A stretch of 64,000 nucleotides of DNA. It comes from Lathyrus oleraceus. Its lineage: Eukaryota; Streptophyta; Magnoliopsida; Fabales; Fabaceae. The stretch lies in contig NC_066583.1 of the NCBI RefSeq assembly GCF_024323335.1, positions 362,870,377 to 362,934,376 of the forward strand, read 5' to 3'. Shown here piece by piece: positions 13,592 to 26,529 of this stretch (position 1 is its first letter; every line of letters begins with the position of its first letter). The notes under the pieces were generated by a model. The model ran no database searches. It worked only from the letters and a program-made list of their open reading frames with translations, and was not told where the DNA came from. Position numbers and translations under genes: made by a program.

Positions 13592-13861
13592 AGAGAGTAC
13601 TTGAGGTAAGGGTTGTCTAAAAATAGGGTTCCATCTAAGGTTTTGACGAAGGAGCCAATAAAAACCAAACCATAGTTCAGAAAAAAGCAATCCAATCCAA
13701 ACAATCCAGTTTCCATCTTCAAACTCTTTGGATATGTAGCTCAATCTGTAAATCCAAATAGAGCAAATTCCAACAAACACTGAGAAAGAAAATATTATAT
13801 ACATGAACCTTCCAGTAGCTTTTCTTGTCTCAAACAATGGATAACACTCTTCTTTCGCCAT
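10271..13861 (-). CDS. CslE1: Cellulose synthase-like protein E1 (CslE), glycosyltransferase family 2
   Basis: Eight exons join in frame to 739 residues: 13861-13587, 13462-13147, 13014-12874, 12739-12608, 12498-12286, 12038-11802, 11713-11366 and 10828-10271. All introns are GT-AG. The start is the ATG at 13861, giving [10 protein letters not shown]; an upstream in-frame TTG is not used. Two membrane helices lie near residues 19-38 and 50-72, and several more fill the C-terminal third. Catalytic landmarks are D140-D141 (SDDAGS), the DCD at 305-307, E448-D449 and QHKRW (Q487, R490, W491). Length fits Arabidopsis CslE1 (about 730 residues). The family makes polysaccharide backbones at Golgi or other endomembranes, but the CslE product is not established. 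No lesion is visible, so the gene is probably functional. The related CslG or saponin-modifying CslM clades are less likely alternatives. Confidence 0.92.
10938..11335. repeat. Possible MITE-like insertion in intron 7 of CslE
   Basis: The last intron (10829-11365, 537 bp) contains GTGTC/GACAC-rich segments arranged in roughly inverted order: 'cagtgtccgacagtctgaca' at about 10972-10991 and 'gtcggagtgtcggtgttgag' at about 11265-11284. The inverted arms are imperfect and no target duplication was confirmed. Confidence 0.3.
13561..13585. repeat. (TA)n microsatellite at the 5' splice site of CslE intron 1
   Basis: Twenty-five bases of TA repeat run directly from the intron 1 donor (GTATAT on the minus strand). 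Length changes here would alter the sequence immediately beside the donor. Confidence 0.9.
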
Positions 13862-13923
13862 CAATGAACTTTGCTCCACTTGTTCTGTCAATTGTCTATA
13901 TTATTTAAATTAATGGCATCTGC

Positions 13924-13933
13924 TATTTTTATA
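13924..13933 (-). promoter_or_regulatory. Candidate TATA box of CslE
   Basis: TATAAAAATA on the minus strand lies about 63 bases upstream of the CslE start codon, which would give a short leader of about 30 bases. It is the only good TATA motif close to the gene, but the surrounding DNA is AT-rich, so chance is possible. Confidence 0.45.
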
Positions 13934-15768
13934 ATAATGCATTTCTTGTTTCTGATATTTTGTTTTTACTCCATTTTCTAGCACCGAGGACCCACCCTTT
14001 CTATTATTATAAAGTAACAAGACAAATACCCGTGCTATTGTACGGGTCTTGCTACAAGTATTTAGTGTGAATTAATAAATATATAATAAATATTATATTT
14101 AATTAATTAGTTAAATATAATATAAAATTAAATCAACGCATTTGAAATTTTATCTTTTTTAATAAAACATTTTAAAAGTTTCAACTTAATTAAATATAAT
14201 GATTATAATAATCATGGATTGAGTTTTGAATAAGTGCATTAAATTGGTTAATATCTATAAATGTATATTTTGTGTTTTTTATTTATTGATAACAAACATA
14301 TATCTGACTTTTTTTATATTTATCAAAAAAATTATCACTTATTTTTCTCTATCAATAATAAATAAAATTTAAATATTTTATTATTATATTCATCAGTGGA
14401 AAATCTCATGTCACACCTTTTTATAAAATTAATCAATGTCAAATTCAACGAAAAACTTGTATTTTGTGTTTTTTATATTCTTATTTCATAAGAATGTTTA
14501 TCAATATTTTATTTATATAATGAATAATTAATATATATTCCGTATTTTTTATATATTAATTATAAATTTTTGTATGATTTTTTTAATAATTGTCCGTAAC
14601 AAATATTTGTTTTGCGATTTTTTAGAGGATCAATAAAAAAATATATGTGTAATATAATTTTTTAAAAGTATCAATAACAAATACTTATCTAGTATTTTAT
14701 ATATTAATAAAGGTCAAATATGTTTATAAAATATACTAATATCCTCGTGAATGTATTTTTTTAAAAATAAAACAAATCATATATTATTAGATTAAATTAC
14801 TGTTTTGCCTTTCTATTTTACCTGATTTATAATATTGATTATTATATTTTAAAATTAAACGGTTTTCGTCCCTCTCATTTTTTTATACTATAAATTGATG
14901 AATTATCGATTTTTAAAGTTATTTTTTATTTATTATGTTCCACAAATGATTCTTATATGATTATTTGTCAAATTTCACATATCACAGATGATTTTAAAAA
15001 TTTAGAAATCATCAATTTTAAGGAAGAAATTGTAAAAGAGAGACTACAAGAGATTGGTTTTAAAATAGGGGACTGATTAGATAAATAAGACAAAATAGAG
15101 GATAAAAAATTTAATTAAACCATTTTATATTTATTTTAATTTTTATTTAAAATATATTAAAATTTAATGATTAATTAATTAGAGATAAAATGTATGTATA
15201 TAAATGGTACGTTGCTACTATTTCTAAATGATTCATTTTCTTAGAAAAATTAACAAAACTTGAATTAATTATAATAACATAATATAACTATTTAATTTTT
15301 ATTATAATTAAATTAATATAACTTTTTGGATTTTAATATATCAAATTAATATTATAATAATTTGCAAGTTGGGGTATGACATTTTTATAATATATTATAA
15401 TTATTTTTTATTTGTTTAACTAATATATATAATATAATATGTAAAATTTATACGTGAATGATATAAATACTTTATATATATAATAAACACATGTCAAATT
15501 TGCAAGCGGGGGTAGTATAATATTTTGGTGGTAATATGTTTCCTAAAGTTTTATAGTGGATATTTTTTTCTTTTGTGCTATGAATTTCCAATCATAAGAA
15601 CTACTCCATATATAATTTGCAATTTTGCAACTCGTGAATCATAAATAATCGATAACAAATAAATCTTATCCCATTAAATAGAGTGGATTACATGGATAAC
15701 CTTTCGTCATAATGTTTTATTGTATTTTTATCTAAATTATTAATCCCGTATTAAATTAATTGTATTTT
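13934..15768. other. AT-rich intergenic region with degenerate repeats
   Basis: No gene is seen. Several loose repeats occur: 'tattttgtgttttttat' at about 14267 and 14457, and 'aatttgcaag..ggggta' at about 15360 and 15498. A possible Helitron terminus lies at 14000-14047. Confidence 0.5.
14000..14047 (+). mobile_element. Possible Helitron 5' end with hairpin
   Basis: TCTATTATTATAAAG begins at 14000, resembling the 5' end of the Helitron at 27088 (TCTATAATAATATATAAAG). It is followed at 14028-14047 by ACCCGTGC-TATT-GTACGGGT, a hairpin with an 8-bp stem containing one G-T pair. The base before TC is T rather than the usual A, and no matching 3' end was found. Confidence 0.35.
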
Positions 15769-17328
15769 TCAGTTAGTTAGTTATATATTTAGTTTAGTTT
15801 GTTACTTGAGTCTCAAGTAAACTATCTTGTATATATATCTTATGTTTATTAAATAGATGACAGAGCCAAATGTTCAAATATAATAATACTCAAGTTGTGT
15901 ATTAGTAATGTGAGCAACTAGAAGATTCTTCTTTTTCTTCATCGATTCTTCGTTTGAGCTTCAACAATGGAGGCTCAGGATTATGTCACCTCCTCCATAA
16001 CACAAAACAACAACAACACGATATACAACAACACGATACACAACAACACTAACAATCAGAACAATCAAAACACCAACAATCAATCCTCAAAGAATTCAGC
16101 CATTGATCAATCCAGACCATATTATCTTCATCATGTTGAAAATCCTGGTGCAGTCCTTGTTTCTCCACCTTTATCAGAAAATAACTATGAATCTTGGAGC
16201 CTGTTCGATAAAAAGAGCACTTTAGAGCAAAAACAAGATCATGTTCATCAATGGCAAACTCATGAAACCTAAAGAAGATGATCCTCTCTTTGATACATTA
16301 GAAAGATGCAATAACATTGTGCTTTTTTGGATATATGCATCCATCTCACCTGACATTGCTTAAAGCGCCATCTATGTCGACAATGCAACCCAACTATGGA
16401 CGGATCTTCAAAACCGACTTTCAAAGAGTGATCATTTTTTCTTATTTGATCTTCTACGACAAATTCATTCCATACGCCAAGGTGACAAATCAGTGACTAC
16501 ATATTTTAACGAGTTGAAGACTCTTTTGAAAGATTTGGAGTCCCTTAGAATTCTCGCAAATTGCACATGTGGAGCTTATCTCACCGCCAAGAAGCAATGA
16601 GATATGAAGTATACCATATGTTTTTTGAAAGGTCTTAATGACAACTTCAACCATGTCAAATCCCAAATCCTCATGGTCGAGCCTCTCCCTAATGTCACCA
16701 AGGTTTTTTCATCCATCTTGCAACAAGAACGCCAATTAACCTCTCTTATCACTTATGAATCTTCTAAGGTTCTTATGAGAAACACAAAAACCTCTAAAGT
16801 TAATGGCATATTTCATCAAAAACAAGGAAAAGGTCGCAGTAAACCAAGTTTTCAAGGAAAGACTGCATTCAATTCCAAAGTTTGTTCCTTCTGTGGAAAA
16901 ATTGGTAACACCCTTCACACTTGCTACTTCAAACATGGATTTTCACCTGGCTTCAGGTTTGGATTCTCCAATAATATTGATCCATGCGATGAGGCTCATT
17001 CTCTAGCTTCAAATAATGTTGAACATCCTACCAACAAAGTTGATATCACTCCTGACATGTATAACAAGCTAATAGCACTTCTCAACAAGATTGAACCCTC
17101 ACCTGATTCTGATCTTCACATCATTCATGTATCATCTTCAGGTTTAATTCATCCTTCAATTCATGTGAAAGGTAGTTCTTTGAACAATAATTGGATCATT
17201 GATACATGTTCAACTGACCACATTTGTCCTTCTCTTAATCTCTTATATTCTCATCACTATATATCACCTATTGTTATCAAATTACATAATGGATCACATA
17301 TTTCATCTACAATCTCTCACATGGCTCT
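15769..17328 (+). mobile_element. Truncated Ty1/copia fragment: leader, gag and part of protease
   Basis: The ORF from 15967 opens with MEAQDYVTSS and a long Asn-rich simple repeat. Then, across frameshifts, come gag segments (LWTDLQNRLSKSDHF, LRQIHSIRQGDKSVTTYF, LKGLNDNFNHVKSQILM). The frame at 16604-17368 is the longest open part and holds a CSFCGKIGNTLHTCYFKHGF zinc-knuckle-like motif. It then reaches WIIDTCSTDHIC, where an active protease would have D-S/T-G. The fragment ends abruptly near 17328, where minus-strand Ogre integrase begins. Upstream, 15769-15960 looks like LTR/leader sequence, but no primer-binding site was found. Confidence 0.7.
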
Positions 17329-17921
17329 TTCATCATTTTATTATTCAGGTTACTGGCATTGTCAATAATAATTTTGATAGGAACTCCGTAGCGACATATT
17401 ATTTCCTTTTTGATAAACCGTGTAACCATTTGTCGAGTGACATTGGTGTATGAAGCAATTTCCACCCACTTAGTGAAGTAATCAATAGCGACTAAAATAA
17501 AACGATGATAGTTCGAAGCTTTTCGTTCGATCATTTCAATCGTATTGATTCCCAACATAGAGAAGGGTCATGGTGATGTCAATTCGTTTAAAGGAGTTGG
17601 TGGCACATGAATCTTATTAGCATAGATTCGGCATTTGTGGTGTCTTTTAACGTAGTTGAAATAGTTAGACTCTATAGTCGTCCGATAATATCCATCTCGA
17701 AGGATTTTCTTGGCCATAGCATGTCCATTGGCGTGGATCCCTTTAGAACCCTCATGGATTGCTTTTACGATCATGTATGCTTCGTGCCTATCCGCGCATC
17801 TGAGAAAGCCATGTCGTAGTTTCTTTTGTAGAGTATATCTTCGTTGAGGAAAATTTAGAAGCAAGTCTTTGCATAGTTTTTCGGCCACCGATGGATACTC
17901 TTGTTTTTGAAGGAAACACAT
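17329..17921 (-). pseudogene. Ogre/Tat integrase remnant (zinc-binding and core parts)
   Basis: Minus-strand frames 17568-17921 and 17307-17558 encode an HHCC-type zinc-binding segment (HANGHAMAKK through HHKCRIYAN). The integrase core follows: FILVAIDYFTKWVEIAS with the first Asp, and IKIIIDNASNLNNKMM with the second. It is cut at about 17329 by the junction with the copia fragment, so the Glu-bearing helix is lost. A frame break separates the two parts. It is the downstream end of the same minus-strand polyprotein whose upstream half lies at 42238-44160. Confidence 0.75.
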
Positions 17922-18216
17922 GATGTCATGGTACCAAGGTTTTCCATTAGATTATTCTTCGATTGTAAAAAAACGGTTGGTTCATATCTAAGATCCATCT
18001 TTATTACTGTTGCTTCATTAGGGTATTTTACTTTGTACATTGATGATAATGTAGCTAAAGTGCTTGCCACTTGATTTTCTTCTTTGGAATGTGATGAAAG
18101 TTAATTTCTTTGAAATTCTCCATCAATTCTAAGAATTGATCATAATAGGGAATCAAATTTAGGTGACGGGTTACCCATTTGACTTTTATTTGATAGATAA
18201 TGAGCGTTGAGTCTTC

Positions 18217-18522
18217 TCATACCTCCAGAGTTTTGATCCTTGGGTTGGTAGCAGCTTTGAGACCCATGATACAGGCTTCATATTCAACCATATTGTTTGT
18301 GCAGTCGAAGTATAATCGTCCAGCAAAAGGAATATAACAATTATTTTGAGTGATCAAGATGGATCCAATTCCATGCCCCATAGCATTTGAGGCACCAACG
18401 AGAGCGAGCTTGCGTCGAGCCTCTGATTTAGGTCCCTCATATGGACCAGGAATATCATAGTCTTTTATAAGCATTACATCCTCATTAGGGAAGTCAAACG
18501 ACATTGATTGATATTCTTCCAA
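18217..18522 (-). pseudogene. Second RNase H domain (Tat/Ogre type) remnant
   Basis: The frame contains GASNAMGHGIGSILI followed by DCTNNMVEYEACIMGLKAA, the pattern of the extra RNase H domain that Tat-clade elements carry behind their ordinary RNase H. It overlaps the neighbouring frame at 18474-18522, which shows a frameshift. The DNA between 17922 and 18216 continues the same polyprotein in broken frames. Confidence 0.7.
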
Positions 18523-18891
18523 AGGTTGGTGAGCAAGATGATTTGCTCGCTTCCTTTAATTGCCTTCTGGGTAACATATTGGATGTCATATTCAGTCAAT
18601 AACATTTGACAATGAGCTATTCTTCCAGTGATAGCAGGTTTTCCGAATATGTACTTAATTGGATCCATTTTGGATATCAATAAAGTAGTATGACAGACCA
18701 TGTACCATCTTAAGCTTTGAGAATCCCATGCCAGAGCGCAATAAGTCTTCTCTAAAAGTGAGTATTTGGTCTCATAATCAGTGAATTTCTTGCTTAGATA
18801 ATATATGGCGTGTTCTTTCCTGCCTGTATCATCCTTGACCAAGTACACAACCCATTGATTCATCTAGAACTGTGAGATACATTATCAGTGG
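18474..18891 (-). pseudogene. Ogre/Tat reverse transcriptase end and first RNase H remnant
   Basis: Just left of the LTR boundary, the minus strand reads LIMYLTVLDESMGCVLGQ. It then continues as the RNase H frame 18474-18863 (EHAIYYLSKKFTDYETKYS, LEKTYCALAWDSQSLRWYM, GRIAHCQMLLTEYDIQY). A frameshift lies near 18850. The sequence stops exactly at 18891 and resumes at 42243 on the other side of the inserted LTR, sharing the pentamer AGTGG. Confidence 0.82.
18887..18891. repeat. Target-site duplication AGTGG, left copy
   Basis: Matches 42238-42242. It places the lone LTR as one insertion into the older minus-strand Ogre pol. Confidence 0.85.
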
Positions 18892-20604
18892 TGTCACACC
18901 TTGATTTTGACCCTGAATCTACGATTGAATACATTCATCATAGTTGTTGCATATCTGCATAGCATAACATGCATTCCATACCGCATAATACCTAGAATAT
19001 CAGTCGAAATAATTTTTTTAGATTTACAGGCAAACCAGTTGAATCAATTGTCAAATATGTGTCAATACAGCAGGTGAATTTTTTTCAAAAATCAAGCTTG
19101 TAGACATCAGTTTTATTAATCTACATTTCACGTAGTTTAACCTGATGTGCTCGATTTATTTTTCGGTCACATTTTGATCCGTTTGAGCATTTTAACCTGG
19201 CGTTTTCCATTTCAAAATTTGATCAAAACTTGTATGTTTCCGAGAGGTTTATTCGACGCTCATCATTTTGGTGCATTCAATTTATTTTTCAAGCATTTTT
19301 GCGCCTGATTTTTATTCATTTTGAGTGTTTTTATTTTTTTCATTTTTGTAGAAATGTTCAAAATAATTAAATAGAACTAGTTGTAATTTTATTTTGATTA
19401 TCTAAAATTGTTTAAATTTTATTTGTTTTAGACTCATTTAACACTCAAAATATTTAGACTAAGGTCAATTTAGACATTTGTTTTTTTGTAAATCCTAATA
19501 ATTTGATATAAATAATATGGCAATGCAAGAGAGCTAGAAGAGGAGTGACATACCAATTGATCGGCGGAGCATTAACGGAAACAAATCTCACTTTTCATTC
19601 GCAAACAAGAAAAAAGGGGCTTCATGAAATAGATTTTAATCTCACACAACTTACAAATGATGCACATGCCTTCTACTGTTGATAAAGGCACATACTTCAT
19701 TTTTCTATCCTAGATTGTTTATACAGTAAGTAAAAACCTCTCTTATTTTCTTCCAAACAAAACATCATCCTACCACTCACATAAGTCATTAACTACCAAA
19801 TTTCATAACTTTCATTCATATATCACTTTTCCACACTCATACTCACTCACATAAACTATTAATCACCATCCATCTATCTTTGGAGCAAACCATAAGTCTT
19901 AATAATTATTTCAAAAGGATACCTACCAAAGACAAAAACTGTAAAAGCACTTTTAGAAAGGGATTTTTTGCTGCAAAATCAAGATGGATTAGTTATAGCT
20001 AAAGATGTTGGTGTTGTTCATAAGATAAGAGAGGAAAGAGAATAAAATAGATCTTCCAGTTCTCACATGAACCGATCAAGGTCACCACCACCATCGTCGT
20101 TTCTACACCACCATTTTTTTCTGATTCGGTAGATTCCTTTTACTCTTAGTATTCTATTGTTCTGTGTTTTCTTTTAAATGAATGTTTAAATATTCCTTTA
20201 TTTCATTTTGAGATAGGCCTAGGTTGTATATTTTTTATTTCCATGAAAGAGTATGAAGGAAGTGAGATTGAGGGAAGAAGAAGAGAGAATATTTTGCTTT
20301 ACTGCATTTTAATGTGTGATAGAAGAGAAAGAGTTTAAGTTGAAAATGAAAATGTTCTTTCTTTCTCGGTGTATGTGAGATGAAGAAGAGGTTTTATTAA
20401 GCACCTCCACGTGTCTCTTTTTAAATGGGTGGTTGTTGAAAATAAAAAAATAAAAATAGAAATTGCACAACAGTAAGTGCAACGCCTCCACTTCTTATGC
20501 AAACTTTTTTTTCTTTCTTTCTCTTTTCTTTGTTATTTATTTTATTTATTTTTTAAAAAAAATATATTTTATTTTGTTATCTATTTATTTTTCTATTATG
20601 ATAA

Positions 20605-20632
20605 CTAGCGTCCAAACGGGCACTCCGTGCCC
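20605..20632 (-). repeat. Helitron 3' terminus with hairpin
   Basis: Read on the minus strand, a perfect 6-bp stem (GGGCAC/GTGCCC) with a 3-base loop at 20618-20632 is followed by a nine-base spacer and CTAG, then T of the target. This is the classic Helitron 3' end layout. Confidence 0.9.
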
Positions 20633-20919
20633 ATTTGTCCGCTTTTTTTTTATGGCGCTAACGGGTGAAAATATTAGCAGCGTCTTTTTTTTATAAATTT
20701 GATTTTAATATAAACTAATTATATGATGAAACATATGATATTTATTCATATACAAATTAAATTTTGTTTGCAATATGTAATATTAGCGCATTAAATTTGG
20801 TTTGAATTGAGAAAACCGCATTGTGACGTGATTATATTCAACCGGTTTTTTCAAGAAAATCAATAATGTGAGTGGAATAATTTGATGGTTAGAAATACCG
20901 TATTATGGAAAATCAAAAT

Positions 20920-20963
20920 AGGTTACACCAAAGTTAAATTTTGTGTATATATATTGTTATAGA
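20920..20963 (-). repeat. Internal second copy of the Helitron 5' end
   Basis: Starting at 20963 on the minus strand, TCTATAACAATATATATAC and the following CTTTGGTGTA track the element's own 5' end at 27088 over about 44 bases. Together with the 3' end at 20605 it would bound a 359-bp Helitron-like unit. Confidence 0.6.
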
Positions 20964-21211
20964 TTGTTCAAAACAATAAGAAGAAAAAAAAATATTTCTC
21001 ACAGTTTATTAAGCAAATAAACATAAACATTAACAGAGATATTAAGTGACATTGTTGCTTAATAGGAATGTCAATCACCGAACTGAACTCATAAATATCT
21101 CTTTTTTCACTGCAAAACAAATGAAGTAAATTAATATAGTAAAAAATATAGTGTAATCTAGTGAGTACACGCCAAGTGTGACATTGAAAAAGTATAGTTA
21201 AACGATTAAAC

Positions 21212-24200
21212 ATAATGGATAAATACCTGAGGTTGTGACAACAAAATTTCTTTAAAAACTATATTTTTGGTAAAATCCCCTTCTTCCCCCTCTACTTTTC
21301 CGTCTTTAATTAGCACTCTTGTTGCAGCCCGCGAAACACCTTTTGATAAAGCAACATACAATTGTCCGTGACTGAAAACATGTCGTGGAAGATAAATTCC
21401 GAAATTTGGAATTGTTTGTCCTTGTGATTTATTTATAGTGATTGCAAAACTTAGTTTGACAGGAAACTGTTTTCTAATAAGCACAAAAGGAAGTCCTGCA
21501 CCATCAGTGGTTTTGAGCTTAATTCTTGGCAAGAAAGCTCTTTTTCCAGCGTTGTGGCCTGTAAGTATTTCAACATCAAGCAAATTCATAAAAAAAACCA
21601 CGACATAACAATCTTGTCCCATTACACAACCCAAATTTAGGGTCTATGTTACGCAATAACATCAGAGGAGCCCCTATTTTTATCTTTAAAATATGTGGTG
21701 GTAAAGTACCAGGAGCAATTGTGTGTAAGTATTCCTGTTGATATAGATTATGAGTATCACCCTCAACCTCATCAAAAGATAACAAAATATGTTCATCTCC
21801 AGGGAACTTATTAATAATCATGTCATTCAACATATGTACATCACAATTTTTTAGAGTAAGTATGGCTCTCTCCACCATATATGAAGCATCCCATCCATGG
21901 TTTTCTAATTGGGGAAATGTATGTTGTATAAGCTTTTTTATGGAGTTTTCTCCTTCCCATGGTATTACAATTTCAGCAGACATCTTGACCATGTCATCCT
22001 CTTTAGCGGGTTCATTGCCATCTCCAATCCTTATTACAAACTGTGCAAACTCGTGGTCATGAATTAATCGCATATTTTGGCGCAAGTGTAGGATCTTTGT
22101 GGTGGCCCATAATTGAGACCTAACAATACACGCTGAAATCATTTGTCCTCTACTTCCTTTTTCAATAACATGAAGCACCTGGCGAAAATCTCCTCCCATG
22201 ATCATTATTTTTCCACCAAATGGAGCATTGATATTCATAATATCTTGCAGTGATCGATCTAATGCTTCCACACAATATCTACTTATCATGGGTGCTTCAT
22301 CCCAAATGATTGCATTGGTTATTCTAATGAGTTTTGCAAGGTCACAATTCTTTGTTATTTTGCAAATAGAAATGGGCTCTATATCAATGGGGATCCCAAA
22401 TCGAGAGTGTGCAGTTCTATCACCAGGTAATAATGTAGCAGCTATACCTGAGGAAGTTGTTGCTAAGACAATTTGACTATTATGTCTCAAATTTGCCATT
22501 ATAGTTCGATAAAGGAAAGTTTTACCTGTTCCTGCAGGACCATCAACAACAAAAATTGACTTTGTTTTTGGTGGATGGCGTTCATAATTATATTGTAAGC
22601 ACTCATCTGGTCATTATTTAACTTCTCAACTGATTGAATGTCTTCATCTGGAATTTGGACCGACAACTCTTCTTGAATAATTGTTGGCACTCCCCCGACT
22701 TCATTTGTTTCCATTGTCAATATTGGAAGATCATAGTTTTTGATTAGTTTTCCATGTAGCAGCAAAAGATCTCTCAATTCCCTCAATAACATATCTTCAA
22801 AGTTATTTCCCACAACAATATTTGTCATTTGATAATCCTCCACCATGTAGGGATGAAACTCATTAAATAGGCCTCTAACATCAGTTGGTTCACAAAAAAT
22901 TAATATAGTCACAAACAACCTTCGTAAAGCATATGGCATGCGCATATTTGATGCTTCAAGCATACATTCACGAATACTATTGTCACTCTCTAATAACCCC
23001 CAATCCTCAACTTCTTTTTTGAACGTGAAAAAACATGAACCATTATGTGTAAGAAGGCATTCCCAGCTTGTTGGACCTCTTAAATGAGACAACAAAACAC
23101 GTAAATAAAATTTCTCACCTTCTGAAGGAGATACTGTATAGATTCGACCAATAACTTTTCGTTTTGTCCGTCTTCGCTGCCATTTTTTGACCCCTTTTAG
23201 CCAACAATAATGCTCTGGAATCTCTCTGTACAAATAATTCCTAGCATCTGGATCCATTTGGTTTAGTGCAAAGAACTCAGTGAGCATGGTTACTGCATTT
23301 TGGTTATCATTTAGTACATCTGTGATTCTTTGATGCTTATAGAACCGCACTTGATGATGATTTGGCAAGTGGATTTGTAGTCTTTCAACAGAGGGGTATA
23401 ACTTGTAAAGTGTGAATTTAAATATTTTCCACAATGCCTCTGGAGCACAAATCCATCTTGTATCAACATATTGTTGAATATCATCCATACCTGTACCTCT
23501 GTGAACCTCCATTGCAACTCGATCAGGACCTTTGTAAACATATTTATACAAATATTTAATACTTTTGATGATGCTGCAAATCTCAACATTGATGTGACAA
23601 TCGTACTTCAACAACAACCATGGATTATAAGGAACCACCCATCTATTATCAACAGACTTATTTCTATTTAAAAAAATGGGATCACTAAACCTTCTCATGT
23701 ACTCAGGATATGAGTCATTTCCCTGACGCGTCTCTTCACAAAAGTCTTTTGGGTATCTTTTTTTACAATGACCATTCTTCATACACGGAGAGCTTTGATT
23801 CAATACTCCACATGACCCGTGGATCATGTGTTTTAACACAGCTTCATACAATTCTGGTTCAGATTCATGTCGTGGTATTTCTGCTTTCACCACACTATCA
23901 TACTCTTCAGGTTCCCGTAACTTGTCATCAGTATCCAAGATGAGTAGCATATGCACATGTGGTAGTCCACGTTTCTGAAATTCGGTTACATACATATAAC
24001 TTTTAACCCTCCCTAAGACTCCTTTGTTAATGACATCATCCTTCAACTACTCAAATTTTGATCGAAAAATTCTTGTTAACAAATCAGGTCGATCTTGTGG
24101 GGTTTGATGGAGGCCTAGTTCGGAAGTTATCTCAATCCAAGAAGGATTGCATGTCATTGTAAGGAATATGTCTGGTTTACCATTGTTAAGAACAATGGCC

Positions 24201-25580
24201 ATACCATCTTGGTATCTCTGTGTCATATCTCGCTTACTGCCAATAAATGACGATGGCAGTATTGTTCTTTGTCCGACATTATCTATAGAAATATATGAAA
24301 AGTATAAAAATTAAATGTGTGGATAGTGGTATAAACATAAAGTATACACTCTTCAGGTATAAATATAATATGTTATATTAAATACCTGCGTTATTCTCCC
24401 CATCGTGCAATGCATCTTGTAACCCCTGATATACCTCAGACCGAATATTATTTTGATTTCTTCGGATCCATCTCAACCTTCCTGTCTCAATCTTTACATA
24501 ATTGTCTATAACATACTGTTGTAAAAGTCGACCCGATTTTAACAATACAGATTGATCATTACGACGAATCTACATTCAATAAAATAATCAATCTTAAATT
24601 ATTTTTTCACACATTTAGAAGTATATTTCTTAGAAAAATAGTTCAGCATGTACCTGAAGCACATAACTGTAGTACTCTCGGCATGTAACATTTTTTCCAA
24701 CAGTAGTTTTTGTTTCTATGTCCCAACCATATGTTCCGAACGGTAACAATATAGGATCATAATACCCCATTGTTTCTTGAACCTTTGTTAGCTTTCCATC
24801 ACAATTGATGACATTTATATCTCTTCCACGTTCTATTGTATCTTCATCACCACCGCCTATAACAATTGTTGCGGCTTGGGAAGCTGAAGGGAGACTATAT
24901 TGGGGTTGATTCGACGAACGTTCTTTAATGAGTAACCTACATTGTTCAATATTTGGCTCTAGTGCAAGCTGCCTAAACATGATGACAAACGGGTTGCATT
25001 GGTGGAATAGTTTTTGCAATTTATACACTACGGCTTGGTTAAGTATTGGGTTTTCCCTCATCCTATTTTGAAGCTCATGATCGGTATCATAAATGTATAA
25101 CTGCAAGTAACGTGGCCTTGAACCTTGATTCGGATGAAAACCTCCTATTTTGTGATAAATTGCGCCTTGAGCACGAAATGTGTAAATACCACGACCAGTT
25201 GCAACCAAACTTTCATCGACATGAACACCTAGTGAAGTAAACGACATTACATGGTTGTAACTTCTAATATGTTGTCTAAAATGTTTGCCTTCAGTAGAAC
25301 TGTCTAAAAATAACTGTAACAACAAAATAATTAAGAATTAAGTAACCAAAAATAGTTACAATTACTAAAGTATAAGCATAATCTTGTAAATATAACTGAA
25401 AATTAGAACCAAAGATGTGTGAGAATTGAGAACAACAAACAATAAAAGAAAATCAACTTCATAATTTTTTTATCATTTGTATTCATATCTGCAATATAGT
25501 TGTTGTAAGGATAAATAACTTACTCTAATTTTCTTCTTTTCTTCTAAATAAGAAATAACAGGGCATGTCTTGCACTGATT
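21212..25580 (-). pseudogene. Helitron RepHel protein: Helitron-like N domain, HUH Rep and Pif1-type helicase, interrupted
   Basis: Probable exons on the minus strand are about 25314-24654, 24569-24386 and 24282 onward, with GT-AG introns; a short extra 5' exon near 25580-25530 is possible. The first exon holds the Helitron-like N domain (FTSLGVHVDE, GGFHPNQGSRPRYLQLYIYD). The next parts hold the Rep with the HUH-type motif GLPHVHMLL and the paired tyrosines YLYKYVYKG. The helicase has Walker A GPAGTGKTFLYR (about 22500-22535), Walker B IIWDEAP, MGGDFRQVL, and the late motif INKSQGQTI. Lesions are a TAG at 24047-24049, a frameshift near 22550-22556 in a T5 run, and another near 21590-21598 in a T8 run. 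Rolling-circle transposition is the known role of the family. It is not a host PIF1 gene, because it lies between Helitron ends. Confidence 0.87.
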
Positions 25581-25675
25581 TTTTAATCCATGACCAACAA
25601 CTACATTGAACTTTAAGGGTAACACAATTTTAGACGTCAAAACAAAAACATTATATTACTTTAATATTAAACTCT

Positions 25676-26470
<795 letters not shown>

Positions 26471-26529
26471 TTAAGGTATTTAAAGATTAAATAATTGTGT
26501 GGGGATCAGTTAAAAAATTAAAAAGCAGT

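Noticed and set aside
13862..13891. Longer N-terminus for CslE starting at 13891
   Set aside because: The codon at 13891 is TTG. The first ATG, at 13861, gives the expected family N-terminus.
21206..22499. A host PIF1-like DNA helicase gene
   Set aside because: The helicase is joined to a Rep/Helitron N region and lies between clear Helitron ends, so it belongs to the Helitron.
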